Numbered from the stretch's first letter, positions 32,803 through 45,100 are shown. The stretch is DNA of 64,000 nucleotides from Pogona vitticeps (GCF_051106095.1 NC_135783.1:62616447-62680446); one strand, 5' to 3'. Translations and numbers: made by a program. Notes: generated by a model not told the origin, from the letters alone.

Positions 32803-34097
32803 GTAAGTGGCGGGGCCCGGCTGAGCGCTGGCTCTTCGCCGCCCTTTCCCTCACCTCCGGTGGACGCCTTCGATGAACGGTCGGGAGGGTGAGAGGTTTC
32901 CTCGATAGACCTACAACGGGGCAAGCCAAACACTCGCTCCGCTCACAGTACCCGGGCTTAAATTTGGCTCTCTTCCTTGCGCCCGTAACGTGAGGAAGGG
33001 AGGATAGCGGGTCAGGTCAAGGCTGGCCTCGCCGCCCCTCGCCCCTCTCGGTATTCGAATGGGAGCGCGGGAGATGGCGCCCTCCTCCGTGGCCATCTCT
33101 GGCTGTGTGTGTGTGGGGGGGGAGAGGCGGGCAGGAGCGAATTCTGTGCCTTCACCCTTTCTCGGCTTTCCTCCCTTTCCACCCCACCCCCCTTGTGGCT
33201 CTTCCGACGACGCCAAGTCGTGCCCCGTGATGCCCCTTGGCTGCAGGCAGGGCGCTCGGCGCCGGGTTCCGTGCATGTTTGCTGGGAAGGAAAAGGACTG
33301 CTCTTTCAGTGGGACTAAAGGACAGGAAAGCGTGCGTTGTTGGCGTATAAAGCCTATTATTCCGAGGAGAAAACGCGATCTTTCGGCTGTAACCGTTGGG
33401 CACGCTGGTCTGTGCGTGAGTTTGAATGGGAAGAAACGCATTTCCGCCTGAAGTGGAATAGAAAAATGTGGGAGGCAGGAAGGGATTCTCTACGAATTAG
33501 GCTGCTACCCGGCTCATTTAAAATTGTAGGTATCATCTCTAAAAACATCAGTAAAGGCTAGATCTATGACTTGGAGGTGGCTAAATTGCCTTTGGTTTCG
33601 GTATATGATTTAAATAATGTCTTTCAGATGGAGGAAAATAGAAGCATGTCAGGCTCCAATCAGAAACCTAGTGTGACATATACACTAGGTTTAACGTATA
33701 CTGTAGCAGTGTTAGTGAAATCCATCAAATTTCTATGGAACCAATGTAGGATTGGATTCTTCTAAGCCTAAGGGAAGGACTCATACACAACAAATTTGCA
33801 GAGGTAAAGCTAGTAATGGGTGTTTCCGTTTGAGCTGATGCTAAAACTAAGGTATCTTGCTTTTGTATTTTTCTCTGTTCATGTGGAAGGATGAATCTTT
33901 GAATCTTAAGACTGTGTGGCGTATGCCTGTGGTTTTATTGTTAAGGCATGTTTTTACATAGATGCTTTCTGTGTGCTTAGTTTTATGTTATGATGCATTC
34001 TTTAACTCTGCAATAAAGAATGGTGGAGTTACATTGTAAACAGCTGTAATGGAGTAGTGTGTATTCTTTCAGTGTTGCTCTACAGTAATTCTGTGAG

Positions 34098-34640
34098 TTT
34101 TGAAAATGGAAAAGGTGCTTACTGTGGCTCATTTGTTATGTGATGGTATGCCACCAACATTGTATGTAGAAAGATCTCTTCTAGAGGAATTCTGCCTGTG
34201 CTTTTTCTTTTCCCTGAAATATTGGTATTGAAGTATACTGCTGTATTGACATGAAGGTAGCTCTGCCATGTAATTGCTGAAACAGTAGATGTCATCAGCA
34301 GGCGTATTGGTGTGTATATATCTCATTCCACCCCATGTTCTTTTGAAGCCCTGGACATATCTAGCTAGTCACAACTAAATACTGAAAGGCTGTCAACTAG
34401 CAACTGCTGCTTCTGGCCTGGGATTAGCAAGTCAAATAACTTTCTTCCTTTTAAAGTTAACATCAGCCCTACAAGGAAGACCATGGCCCAATTTAAGTAT
34501 ATATAGTAACTATCCAAAGGACTTAGGACCATACAATTCCCCACCACATTCTGAAAAACACACAGATGTGGAAAACTTCAATTTTAATTAGGAATAAAGA
34601 AAAGAAAGCCAAATTACAGAAAAGAGAATTCTTTTGGATT
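34098..34640. repeat. 543-bp duplicated segment, copy 1 (TBP intron 1)
   Basis: Almost identical, with about five mismatches seen, to 37691-38233. It begins ttttgaaaatggaaaagg and ends attcttttggatt. It has no coding signal, no terminal inverted repeats and no poly(A) tail, so it is not an obvious transposon. Confidence 0.92.
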
Positions 34641-34710
34641 TGTAAGTTAATTCCAATAAATGGGAAAAGTCCAAATCACAATAATAATTACACACTGGCA
34701 CTTCGTATTT

Positions 34711-35060
34711 GTATCTTGGGATACAAAATAAGACCACTGCAGTTACCCACAATCAGCTGGCCCACTCACCAGGCTTTCTGGAGCATTGGGGTCCATCTTT
34801 GGTGGCAGCGCACCAGTCCCAGCAGGAGCCAGGCTGGCTGTTCCCTGCTTCCCTGTGCAGAAGACCATTTTGACATGGAAGCGGGAGAGGGAGACTCCCT
34901 GTGTGGTTGGTTGCATAGAGAAGTGGGGAAGGCCTGGCTGGGCTCCTGCCAGGATTGGTGTGACACTGCATAGGATGGATCCCAGTGCTGTGTGGAGCCC
35001 AGTGAATGGGCCGGCTGGTTCTGAAGTGGGGATTGGGCCATATTTCATATCCTGAGATAT
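34711..35060. mobile_element. Long palindromic (foldback) repeat, copy 2, TBP intron 1
   Basis: The outer ends gtatcttgggatac and inverse atatctcaggatat, and the inner arms ggcccactcaccaggct and inverse, form an imperfect hairpin of about 350 bp. The core ggtccatctttggnnncag and ggagccnggctgg sequence matches the repeat at 26137-26523. Confidence 0.72.
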
Positions 35061-36810
35061 GGATACCAAGTGCTTGTGTTGAATAATTATCAATAATGAA
35101 TAGGTTAAAGAAAAATTAAGAATATTAGGTAGCCTATTGTGCTTAATGAGAGGACCTTAGAATAAACTCAGAAAAATGTATGAGTTCATAAAGAACATAA
35201 TTCTTACTGGAAGAATGTGCTGAAACCTCAAGGCACATAGTCCCTTTGTGCTATGGGTCTCAACCATTTTTACACTTTTTTTTGCACCTAACTTGGATGA
35301 GATTCCTCAGCCAATCCCTGTAGGCTTCCACCAGAAACTTCCCAAAGAAAAGCAATTCTGAGTGCAGCTGCTTTGATTTCACACAAGAATGCAGCTGTGA
35401 ATTATAAGTATGTACAGCTCCCATCTCAGATGGTTTAATAATGACCTTGGGTTAACTCCCCATATCTCTTGATAACCAGATGGCTGCCTTCTGGGAACTG
35501 CCAGCATTCCAGGGTAGGTAGTACCACCTTCCTTCCCACCAGCTTTCCAGGTGCCTTCAAAATGAGCTTGGTCTAAAGTTTAGTAATAAAGCAGATGTAG
35601 GTGTCGTTAGGCAGTTTAGAACGTTTTCACAATTGACTAGACTGTTATATTTTTCTCCTGTAGGTTTTAATCCACAAAATAATAATGGTATTGTTTAGGT
35701 ACTGGCTAGGTGTGAATAAGCCAGGTTTTTAATGGTTTATATTAAAAGTATTAATTTCTGATTTAGTCTGCTTATTGTTTGCATTGCTGCCAAGGTTCCC
35801 ACTAAGCTGGACCCACGCGCACAACTCAGCTTCGCTTCCCTCCATGCAGCTGTCTTCTTTCTCCATGCAGTGATCATGTGAGGTTCTGGTTGCAGTGGAA
35901 CCCAGTGCATGGGGGGGCGGAGTTGTGCGCACATGCAAGGGCAAAGTCACGCATGAGAGAGGCAGAACCCTGCCCAGCGGGGCTGAAAATTAGAGGGTAT
36001 GTTAATTGCTGCTTTGAAAATCTTAATGAGTTTTATTGTACTGTTTGCCAGATTTTTCTGATAGTAGGCAATTTGGACTTTTCCAGTGTTTGCTACAGTA
36101 ATTTTGTATCCATGTGTTTAATGCATATGTTCAAGTTACCTAGCAAATAAGTTTAGGACTGATTAATACAGTAGTTAGCAATGTGTTAGCAGTTCAGTGT
36201 GTCTTCTCCTAGTAATTCTTAGCATGGAATTTGCCTTTTTTCTTCTCCATTCCACCAACAAATTGAGTTGTTGCACTGAAAGCCCCAAATGTTTCTTGAA
36301 TTGCCTGTGGTTTTAGGTGCTCCTAGTGCAGTCTTTTGTAGGTGTGCATGTGAAATTAAGATAGTAATGTCTTGATGCACACACTTGTTCATTTGTTATT
36401 TTGTGGCATATTCAGAGAGTAACACCGCCTTGTCCACATTTGGCAAGAGGACCAAAAAGACGGCATACTGGTTCGAAGCCCATTCGGAGGAGTTGCTGCC
36501 ATCAAGGAAAACAGGAGAGCTCTAACAGCATACAAAGCCTGTCTTAGTGAGTACAACTTGCAGATTCTTCGAGTTGCTCATAGCAAAGTCCAAGAGACTG
36601 CCAGGAGATGTTCTAACGATTATTGACTTCAGCTCTACTCTCATAGACAGACAGCAGCGGACACGGGTAACATCAAGGGTATCAAGCAGGCTTTAGGTCC
36701 AATACAGAAGGAATCTGCTCCCTTGAAGTCTGCTACAAGCGTGATCATCCTGGACCGAGTACAGCAGATGGAATGCTGGGTGCAGCACTACTCTGAGCTA
36801 TATTCTAGAG

Positions 36811-37156
36811 CAGAGGTCATCAACCCCCTGTCTGTGGCCCGGTGGTGGTCTGTGGCCTGAGCTGGACTAGGCTGCTGATACAGACCTCCCGCTCCCCACA
36901 GCTGCTTTGCACAAACACACTTGTGCCAGCGCCAGTGTGAGTACTCCCCTACCCCTTCACGCATGTGCTCGAGCGAAGGGGCGGGCAGGCACTTCTGCAC
37001 ATGTGTGAAGTATTGGGGGAGTGTTCATGCTGGTGCGCACGCACTCCCCCACCACATAGCGCATGTGCCTGAGAGCGTGTGTGAGCGCAGGGGGGTGCCC
37101 TGCCTTCCTCAGAGGCTCAGCTGGCCCATGGTCCCCGAAAAGGTTGGGGACTGCTG
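36811..37156. mobile_element. hAT-type MITE nested in the LINE
   Basis: Ends CAGAGGTCATCAACCCC and GGTTGGGGACTGCTG are inverted repeats. A perfect 8-bp target duplication TTCTAGAG flanks it at 36803-36810 and 37157-37164. The GC-rich interior has no coding potential. Confidence 0.9.
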
Positions 37157-37690
37157 TTCTAGAGGGAACGTAGTAGCTGAAGAGGCATTAAATAACATTG
37201 AGTACCTGTCTGTCTTGGAAGAGTTAAGATAGCAAACCAACTTTAGCAGAAATAAAAGTGGCTTTGGATTCCCTACCCTCCAACAAGGCACCTGGGAAGG
37301 ATAACATCCCTGTTGAAGTGCTGTAAAGAGCTCATCACCACTGAGCTGTATGAGATCTTTTGTCTTTGCTGGAGGGAAGGTGGAGAACCACAGGACATAA
37401 AGGATGCAAACATTATCACATTGTATAAGAACAAAGGAGACAGGAACGGCTGCAATAACTACTGTGGTATCTCTCTTCTCAGCGTTGTAGGGAAGTTGCT
37501 TGCCCTTGTTGTGCTGAAGAGGCTCCAGGTGCTTGCAGACAGTCTGTCTAGAATCACAGTGTGGATTTTGAGCCAATAGATCCACCATCAACATCATATT
37601 TTCATTCAGACAGTTGCAGTAGGAATGTAGGGAAGAACGACTGCCACTCATTGTGGCCTTCATAGATCTCACAAAGGCCTTTGATTTGGT

Positions 37691-38233
37691 TTTTGAAAAT
37701 GGAAAAGGTGCTTACTGTGGCTCATTTGTTATGTGATGGTATGCCACCAACATTGTATGTCGAAAGATCTCTTCTAGAGGAATTCTGCCTGTGCTTTTTC
37801 TTTTCCCTGAAATATTGATATTGAAGTATACTGCTGTATTGACATGAAGGTAGCTCTGCCATGTAATTGCTGAAACAGTAGATGTCATCAGCAGGCGTAT
37901 TGGTGTGTATATATCTCATTCCACCCCATGTTCTTTTGAAGCCCTGGACATATCTAGCTAGTCACAACTAAATACTGAAAGGCTGTCAACTAGCAACTGC
38001 TGTTTCTGGCCTGGGATCAGCAAGTCAAACAACTTTCTTCCTTTTAAAGTTAACATCAGCCCTACAAGGAAGACCATGGCCCAATTTAAGTATATATAGT
38101 AACTATCCAAAGGACTTAGGACCATACAATTCCCCACCACATTCTGAAAAACACACAGATGTGGAAAACTTCAATTTTAATTAGGAATAAAGAAAAGAAA
38201 GCCAAATTACAGAAAAGAGAATTCTTTTGGATT
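37691..38233. repeat. 543-bp duplicated segment, copy 2, inside a LINE
   Basis: Second copy of 34098-34640 in the same orientation, 3.6 kb downstream. It sits exactly within a LINE reading frame: TKAFDLV is read just before it and SKDGLFKILPK just after it. No clear target-site duplication is visible at its edges. Confidence 0.92.
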
Positions 38234-40450
38234 AGCAAGGATGGCCTTTTTAAAATACTTCCCAAGACTGGATGTCCACTTCGACTCCTTAACATCATCA
38301 GGTCCTTTCATGAGGAAATGAAGGGCACTGTAGTTTTTGATGGCTCAGCATCAGATCCCTTTGACATCCGAAGCGGAGTGAAACAGGGCTGTGTCCTTGC
38401 ACCGACTCTGTTTGGAATCTTTTTTGCTGCCATGCTGAAGTACGCTTTTGGAACCACGACGGATGGCATTTATCTCCGGACTAGACCAGATGGAAAGCTC
38501 TTTAATCTCTCAAGATTGAGAGCGAAGACCAGAGTCCAGCTGAAATGCATATGGGACTTCCTCTTTGCCAATGATGCAGCTGTTGTTGCTCACTCTGCTG
38601 AAGACCTCCAACAACTCATGAATCATTTTAGCAAGGCCTGCCAAGACTTTGGACTAACAATCAGCCTGAAGAAAACACAATACATGGGCCAGGGCGTGGA
38701 CTCACCTCCCTCTATTACCATCTCTACACAGGAATTAGAGGTTGTTCATGATTTCGTGTACCTTGGCTCAACGATCTCTGACACACTCTCTCTAGATGTC
38801 GAGCTGGATAAACACATTGGCAAAGCAGCTACCATGTTCTCTAGACTCACAAAGAGAGTATGGCTTAACAAAAAGCTGATGGCATATACCAAGATCCAGG
38901 TCTATAGAGCCTGTGTCCTGAGTACACTCCTGTACTGCATTGAGTTCTGGACCCTTTGTGCATGGCAGGAGAGGAAGCTGAACACCTTCCATATACTCTA
39001 CATTGTCTCCCAATGCATTTTTGGCATCACCTGGCAGGACAAAGTTCCAAACAGAGTAGTCCTAGAACAAGATGGAATTTTTAGCATGTATACATTATTG
39101 AAACAGTGACGTCTACATTGGCTTGGGCATGTCGTGAGTATAATTGATGGTCGGATTCAAAAAAATCTGTACAGAGAATTATTTAAATTAGGTATTGACA
39201 GGAGGGAAGGCTTGCCTGAAGAGCCAAGTCTTTAGCACCCCAGAGAGAGACCACAAGTGCGATACAAGGATATCTGCAAGTGGGACCTGAAGGCCTTAGG
39301 AATGGACCTCAACAGATGGGGAAACCTTGACGAGGTTTGAAGAGACACTTGTTCAGCACAACGAGGCAAATAAGCAGTCCCGAAACCAGCAAAATCAGGG
39401 AGCTGGACAGGGGACAGATTGTATTTGTCTTCAGCATGGAAGGGATTGTCACTGTCGAATTGGCCTTCTCAGCTATACTAGACGCTGTTCGAAAACCTCT
39501 ATTCAGAGCACATTACCATAGTCTCTTGAGACTGAAGCATGCCTACTTAGAGAAATCTCTGTATAGATACTTGCAGTGTGGTCTTTTGGTCTCAAGTATA
39601 GGCTTACCAATTAGAGTTTGGAAGAATGAAGTATTGTCAAGAATAGGTTGAAGATAAAGATCCATGAGTGGTCTAATTAGTGGACTGATTGAGACAACTA
39701 GGGCTTTTTTGGTTTTCTGGGTTAGTCTTGCAGTAGGTTGCTTCTGGGTATTCATCTTGCCCTTTTAATTTGTACTTAACCATATATGATGGATATATTT
39801 GTACTCTGAGAAATGCCTTTTGTAGATGTTTAATAAGTACAACTGATAGCTACAGATGCAAATAAGTAAAAATTAGTGAAAAAGAAAAAAAAGGGGATTT
39901 CTATTGAATGCTGCCTAATGTAAAACTACTGGGCTAGCTGCCCTGAATGATGTCTGTTGTGGGAATCTTAAATTCAAGCTCATCACTCAGGATGGTTATG
40001 TGGAGGTTGAAGAAACTGAATGGTATTGTTCTAGGTCTAAAGTATACTCAAGCCTTTTATCAATTGATGGGCAAGAAATTGTGTGCAAGGAACTATATGT
40101 GTATCAGAAAGCTTGGGATATAGGAGTTGTTTGTCACTAATATATAACTGAATATACATTTTCAATTTGAGTGCTTTGCAATGTTTAAGGTTTCTGTTTT
40201 TAATTTTATAGAATTTTGATTTCGAACAGGTAGATATTGTCAGGTAATCTCTACACAAAAAAGATACAGGTACATTCCGATTTTGGAAAGTGATATTTTA
40301 TCATCTAGGACAAGGTGGGCAATACATAAACTTTCAGATGTTGTGGTAATACAATTCTTAGCAAGACTAATCAGCATAACCACTCGTGAAAAATAATGGG
40401 GGATGCAGTCAAACAACAGCTAGACATCCGCATGTCCTCCTGCACTAGAT

Positions 40451-40586
40451 CAGCAGTTCTCAAACTGGGGTCCCCAGATGTTCTTGGACTACAGCTCCTA
40501 GAAATCCTGGCCAGCACAGCAAGTGGTGAAGGCTTCTGAGAATTACAGTCCAAGAACATCTGAGGACCCCAGTTTGAGAACCATTG
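40451..40586. mobile_element. Short palindromic hAT MITE
   Basis: CAGCAGTTCTCAAACTGGGG and its inverse at the right end enclose a near-palindrome with the typical ttggactacagctcc core. Flanks CACTAGAT and CTCTAGAT agree at 7 of 8. Confidence 0.8.
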
Positions 40587-40948
40587 CTCTAGATCACATC
40601 TCTCAGCCGAACAGCCCTCCCAGAATAGTACAGAAAAACTGCTACTTAACTGTCAGCTTTCCTTGTAGACTATTAAGACTTCATTCTTTTATGCCAAAAA
40701 GCACTGCAGAAATACTATTTCTTGTTAAACTATTTAGAACTAATATCTTTGCTTTCCTTTATAATGTGAATATTTTAAACCTTTAGTAATATAATTGTAA
40801 TAAACTTGTCATTAATAAAATCCAAAATGGATCCCCCTACGTGCTAGTTCTTGTTAGTAAAATAACCCTCAAACATCTGGAAACAATATTTGAAATGTAT
40901 TAGTTTGCCATTATTAGTAGCCAGAACCTTCTTAAAGTATCAGTACTA

Positions 40949-41228
40949 CCGTGTTTCCCTGAAAATAAGACAGGGCCTTATATTAATTTTTGCTCCAAAA
41001 ATGCATTAAGGCTTATTTTCAGGGGATGTTTTTTTTTCATGTACAGCAATCTACATTTATTCAAATACAGTACAGTCATGTCATCTTCTTCTGGTTGTTG
41101 CACAATGGTGGAGGGCAGGGTTTCACTTAACTGGGGCTTATTTTTGGGGTAGGGCTTATATTATGAGCATCCTGAAAAATCATACTAGGGCTTATTTTCA
41201 GGTTAGGTCTTATTTTTGGGGAAAACAG
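40949..41228. mobile_element. TA-flanked MITE with gtgtttccctgaaaataagac ends
   Basis: Left end CCGTGTTTCCCTGAAAATAA and right end inverse CTGTTTTCCCCAAAAATAAG, flanked by TA. The interior repeats the gggcttattttcaggg motif. This is a widespread amniote MITE type. Confidence 0.75.
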
Positions 41229-41881
41229 TATAAATAATGTTCAGCAAAATTTGTAGAAACTGAGCTATCTTCTGGGAATTGTGTTGCAAAGGATAAAAAT
41301 AGCCTCATTTGCTGTCACTTCCTAAGCTTCTTAACTGTGAAAGTTTTAAAAGTTGCAATATTACTGTTGCAAAAAAAGAAACAAGTTACAATATTTATAT
41401 AGATACTGTATTGCTCTCTTCCTTCCAAGTTAAGCAGTTTTGCTTGAGAAATTGTACTGATAGATGTTGTCGTCCTTCCGTTCCTTATTTTTTAAAAAAC
41501 TCAGAAACAAAACAGTTAATTCTCTTCATGTGTATTATTTATGATACCGCCTAAAATGTGATTTTTTTGTTTTTGTTTTTAACAATATATAAAACATGAG
41601 TCTAAAAATATATCTTAGTCAATTATGTTGTCTGGGAGATAGAGTTGTTGGTGCTGCCATGTTATGACTGGCATACAAGAGTTCTTTTGAAGATGTGCTT
41701 GGCTAGAGCTGCTTTTATTAAATGAACTCAAATCCCATCCATATGACATTGGAAGAGAGATCTCACCTGGTAGCCTGATCTAATCAATGGAAAGTGTAGT
41801 TTATGACTGGCTGTGCAACACAGAGGTATTGTATGCATTTTACTGCAGGATATTCATGTAATGTGGCTTTCTTTCTTTCAG

Positions 41882-42115
41882 GTTTTGGATCCTTGCTTTG
41901 GATGTGTGGAAGCTGATGTTCGCCTCAATATGTCAAACCTGGCTGCGTAGCTAATTGTTGGGAGGAAAACTCCTTTAAGGCAAATGCTGTGAAATTTCTT
42001 TTCTCAACTGGATTTCTTGGAATACTCATTCACCTGACTGGAGAAGTGACAGACTGTTGTCATGGATCAGAACAATAGTATACCACCCTATGCCCAGGGG
42101 TTAGCATCTCCTCAG
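41882..42115 (+). CDS. TBP: TBP exon 2: 5' UTR and first 18 codons
   Basis: Acceptor ctttctttcag ends at 41881. The ATG is at 42062 and the exon ends at CAG before donor gtaaag, in phase 0. The 5' UTR part is 41882-42061. Confidence 0.92.
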
Positions 42116-45100
42116 GTAAAGATGTGGGAACATGGAGCTTATAGAGAAGCAAAACTTTTAAAGCCAATTCTTTGCTTGTTTAAAGTTCTGAATCCTTACA
42201 TGTGGAGTTGGAGAGAGACACTAATGTGCAGTGAGAAATGAACTTTGAATAAAGAGTCTTGTGAACCCAAAATATCCATGCATGGCTGTTGGCCAGCTTA
42301 TTCAATCATCTAGGTTTTACCCCCGTTTGATTTTAGTTATTTATTGTCTTGCTCCAGCATTGAGTAATTCTGCCTCTGTCTGTATTGGGATATTTGCATT
42401 TATTTAGATAGTAATTGTGGAGATACTTACCTGGGAGTAAATGCCAGTAAACTCAGCAGAACTGATGTAACAGTAACCAGGCTTGGGATTGCATTGTAAA
42501 TTATTCTGATGCTGAGACAGTAGAATTATATGCCCCCAGAGAAGGGATATAGAAACCAAATGGAAGAAGGCAGGACAATTTTTACTGTTACTGACTCTCA
42601 AAATTGATCTTTAGAGATGTATGTGCCAATTGTAATTTGGAAGAGACCATGTTAAAGCTAGCTGTCGTTCAGGAATGGCTGATTTAAAAACTCCCCGTGC
42701 CAGTGAAAGCATAATTAGAAAAATCCATCTTTGGTTGTCTGTTTTTAATGTTGAAAAAGTTATACTTATTTAAATATAAATGAGTCCTGCTCTAACGAGT
42801 TGAGGGTTAAAAAAAAGTAGGAAGATGACTTAGTGAATGCTCATGGCAGTATACTCATTTTATGCATTTTTACTAGAGGCAAGATTCATTGCCCAAGGTG
42901 GCTTACTTTCAAGTGGTTGTGTTGCATCTGCATTGCACAAAGTGTAAATAAAGGCAACTCTTCTTAAAGGTGATCCAACAGATACTTCATCCTATTTGTG
43001 ATGGTTCTGAAATGTTTGTAGCTTATAGCATGTTCTTTTCTTGCAGAGTGCAATGACTCCTGGCATCCCTCTTTTTAGTCCCATGATGCCTTATGGCACA
43101 GGGCTCACACCCCAACCTGTTCAAAGCACCAACAGTTTATCTATTCTGGAAGAACAGCAGAGGCAGCAGCAACAACAACAACAACAGGCAGCAGCGCAGC
43201 AGTCCACATCACAACCCACGCAGGGGTCATCTGGACAAACACCACAGCTCTTTCATTCGCAGACGCTTACTACCGCTCCTTTACCTGGAACTACACCACT
43301 CTACACCTCACCAATGACACCCATGACCCCAATAACGCCTGCAACACCTGCCTCTGAAAGCTCTGGGATTGTGCCACAGCTCCAGTACGTATGCATTGTC
43401 TTCTGCTATCCCTCAACAGTGGTTCTAAACAGTAATAAGTTTCTTGTTTGTATTAGTCAGCTGTTCCAGTAGGCCAAAATCTACCTATCGGTTTTAGCCA
43501 GCAGCTAAAAGTTAAAAATGTGTGGAATTAGCAATGCATCACTGCATTTATATATGTATTTGAGAAAAAAAATAACATGAGAGCTGCACTTGAAACTTGT
43601 TAGATAATAGACTTTTGTTTCATTGTAGGAATGTATTGTGCTGGACTTTTGGAGAAACATACTACTGGATTACATTTCACACCTACTGCAATTCATTCAG
43701 ACTTTGCAGTTCTTTAGTTGGAAGGGGTGAACATTAATTGAAATAATATAATCTTGCTTCCTTTTTTGTTTATTTATTTTTTAAAAAGAATTCCCAACTG
43801 TTTTCCTTAACTTTGTTCTCTATTAATACTGCAACCGTGGTCTTGTAATGGATGTGTTCATAATCACCATAATCATTTAGCAGGCTTTGGTGCATGGGAA
43901 TGGAAAAGTTGATGAGACAGAATACGCCTGGGGTTCTTATTTGGTTCAAATGAAGTTACAGAATGAAAGGTAACTTCAAAATAAGATGGATATGTAGGCT
44001 GCTAACATGTGTCTCTTAAATTGTCTTTAGGAATATTGTGTCTACAGTAAACCTTGGTTGCAAACTTGACCTAAAAACCATTGCCCTTCGTGCTCGAAAT
44101 GCTGAGTACAACCCAAAGGTAAGGGAAGATGGAATAGAGATGGTGATATTTTTCTTAAAATGGTCACTTGACCTTTCTGATGTCTCATGTGGCATCAACA
44201 CCTGACTCCTTTAGTTCGTCTTTAACTGAAATTGAACGGGTGATTTCCTTGTGTAGATTCAGAGTAACAGGTTTTTAAAAACAGCTCTAAAGTTGTAATA
44301 GCAGCCTTAAAGGGGGTGATATTGGAAAACTCTCAATGTAATCAAGATTTGCTGTGCAAATACATAAACTGTAATATGGGTTGTGCCTAACATAATAAAG
44401 AGAAAACAAGAATTGGAGGGAAGCCAGCATCCAAGTTTGGGTAACAGTTTGCCACTAACCTTTTTTTTAAAGTAAGGATGAAAAAAAAATAATAAATAGG
44501 TGAGAAATGTGTGTGCTAAGAGTACTTAGTTTTTCACTGAGTGTGAAGGAATTTTTATAAACAGTGTTGTTTGTTTTGTAATCTGCCTTTTCCAGTTCAA
44601 GGCAGCTTATAATAATAACCATTCCCTATAAAAATAATCAATTTCTGTGCACATGATAAATTTCTTGGCCAAAATCCTGTGAAAAGCTGCATACATAAGG
44701 ACAATCACACAAGCAATTTTTGTATTTGGCCCTCTGTCTGTCACGTGTTCTAGTGCAGTGGTTCCCAGCCTTAAGTAACCCAGGTGTTCCTGGACTGCAA
44801 TTCCCAGAAGCCTCCTCTACTAGCTGTGCTGGTTCGGATTTCTCAGAGATGCAGTCCAAGAATACTTGGGTTACCCAAGGTTGTTAACCACTTCTGTAGT
44901 GTGCCCAAGCCAGCACAGATTGTGCATACTGCTTACTCAATTGCTGGCTTACAATGCCTGGATTCCACAGAATTCTGACCCTTTTGTCAAAGGTAAAGAG
45001 CAAGATTGGGCAACATGGAACCTCCCGCAACATTCAGAAAAAGGATTTTTTAAAAAAAAGGCCTTGAAAATTTGCAGCACATTGGCTGTGCAGTTTCCCA

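Larger units (their letters stand above)
31790..33330. promoter_or_regulatory. CpG-rich divergent promoter of PSMB1 and TBP
   Basis: GC- and CpG-dense DNA between the PSMB1 start codon and the first TBP intron, in strong contrast to the AT-rich flanks. ETS-type cores lie near PSMB1: ACCGGAAGTG at 31848-31857, then TTCCGG at 31861-31866 and 31868-31873. A palindromic E2F-type site, TTGGCGCGGGAA, lies at 32676-32687 and a CRE/ATF-like TGACGTAG at 32720-32727, both near TBP. No clear TATA box is seen, as is usual for housekeeping CpG-island promoters. The human TBP/PSMB1 dual promoter is one of the classic ubiquitous chromatin opening elements (UCOE); that this copy acts the same way is inference. 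Confidence 0.8.
36418..39546 (+). mobile_element. Non-LTR retrotransposon with C-terminal zinc-finger motif, broken by two insertions
   Basis: ORF2-like LINE in TBP intron 1. Pieces in order: a linker region (QQMECWVQHYSELYSRA), RT fingers and palm (VVGKLLALVVLKRLQVLADS; SGVKQGCVLAPTLFGIFFAA), FLFANDAAVVAHSAEDLQQL, FVYLGSTIS and thumb, and a C-terminal HGRDCHCRIGLLSYTRRC finger at about 39450. The RT active site reads FAND where FADD is expected, so it lacks a catalytic Asp. The frame is interrupted by an hAT MITE (36811-37156), the 543-bp segment (37691-38233) and several stops. The clade is uncertain (jockey/RTE-like). Confidence 0.85.

Noticed and set aside
32911-33451. Overlapping long frames on both strands in the CpG island (130 and 176 codons)
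   Set aside because: GC-rich DNA has few stops by chance. The frames overlap each other and sit in the first intron of TBP without homology.
38159-39109. Possible host gene of 316 codons
   Set aside because: The sequence is LINE reverse transcriptase joined to an intronic duplication, with the active site mutated.
43385-43472. Extension of TBP exon 3 into the intron
   Set aside because: A good donor (gtacgt) stands at 43385 and the next exon restores the conserved saddle sequence; the extra 30 codons resemble nothing in TBP.
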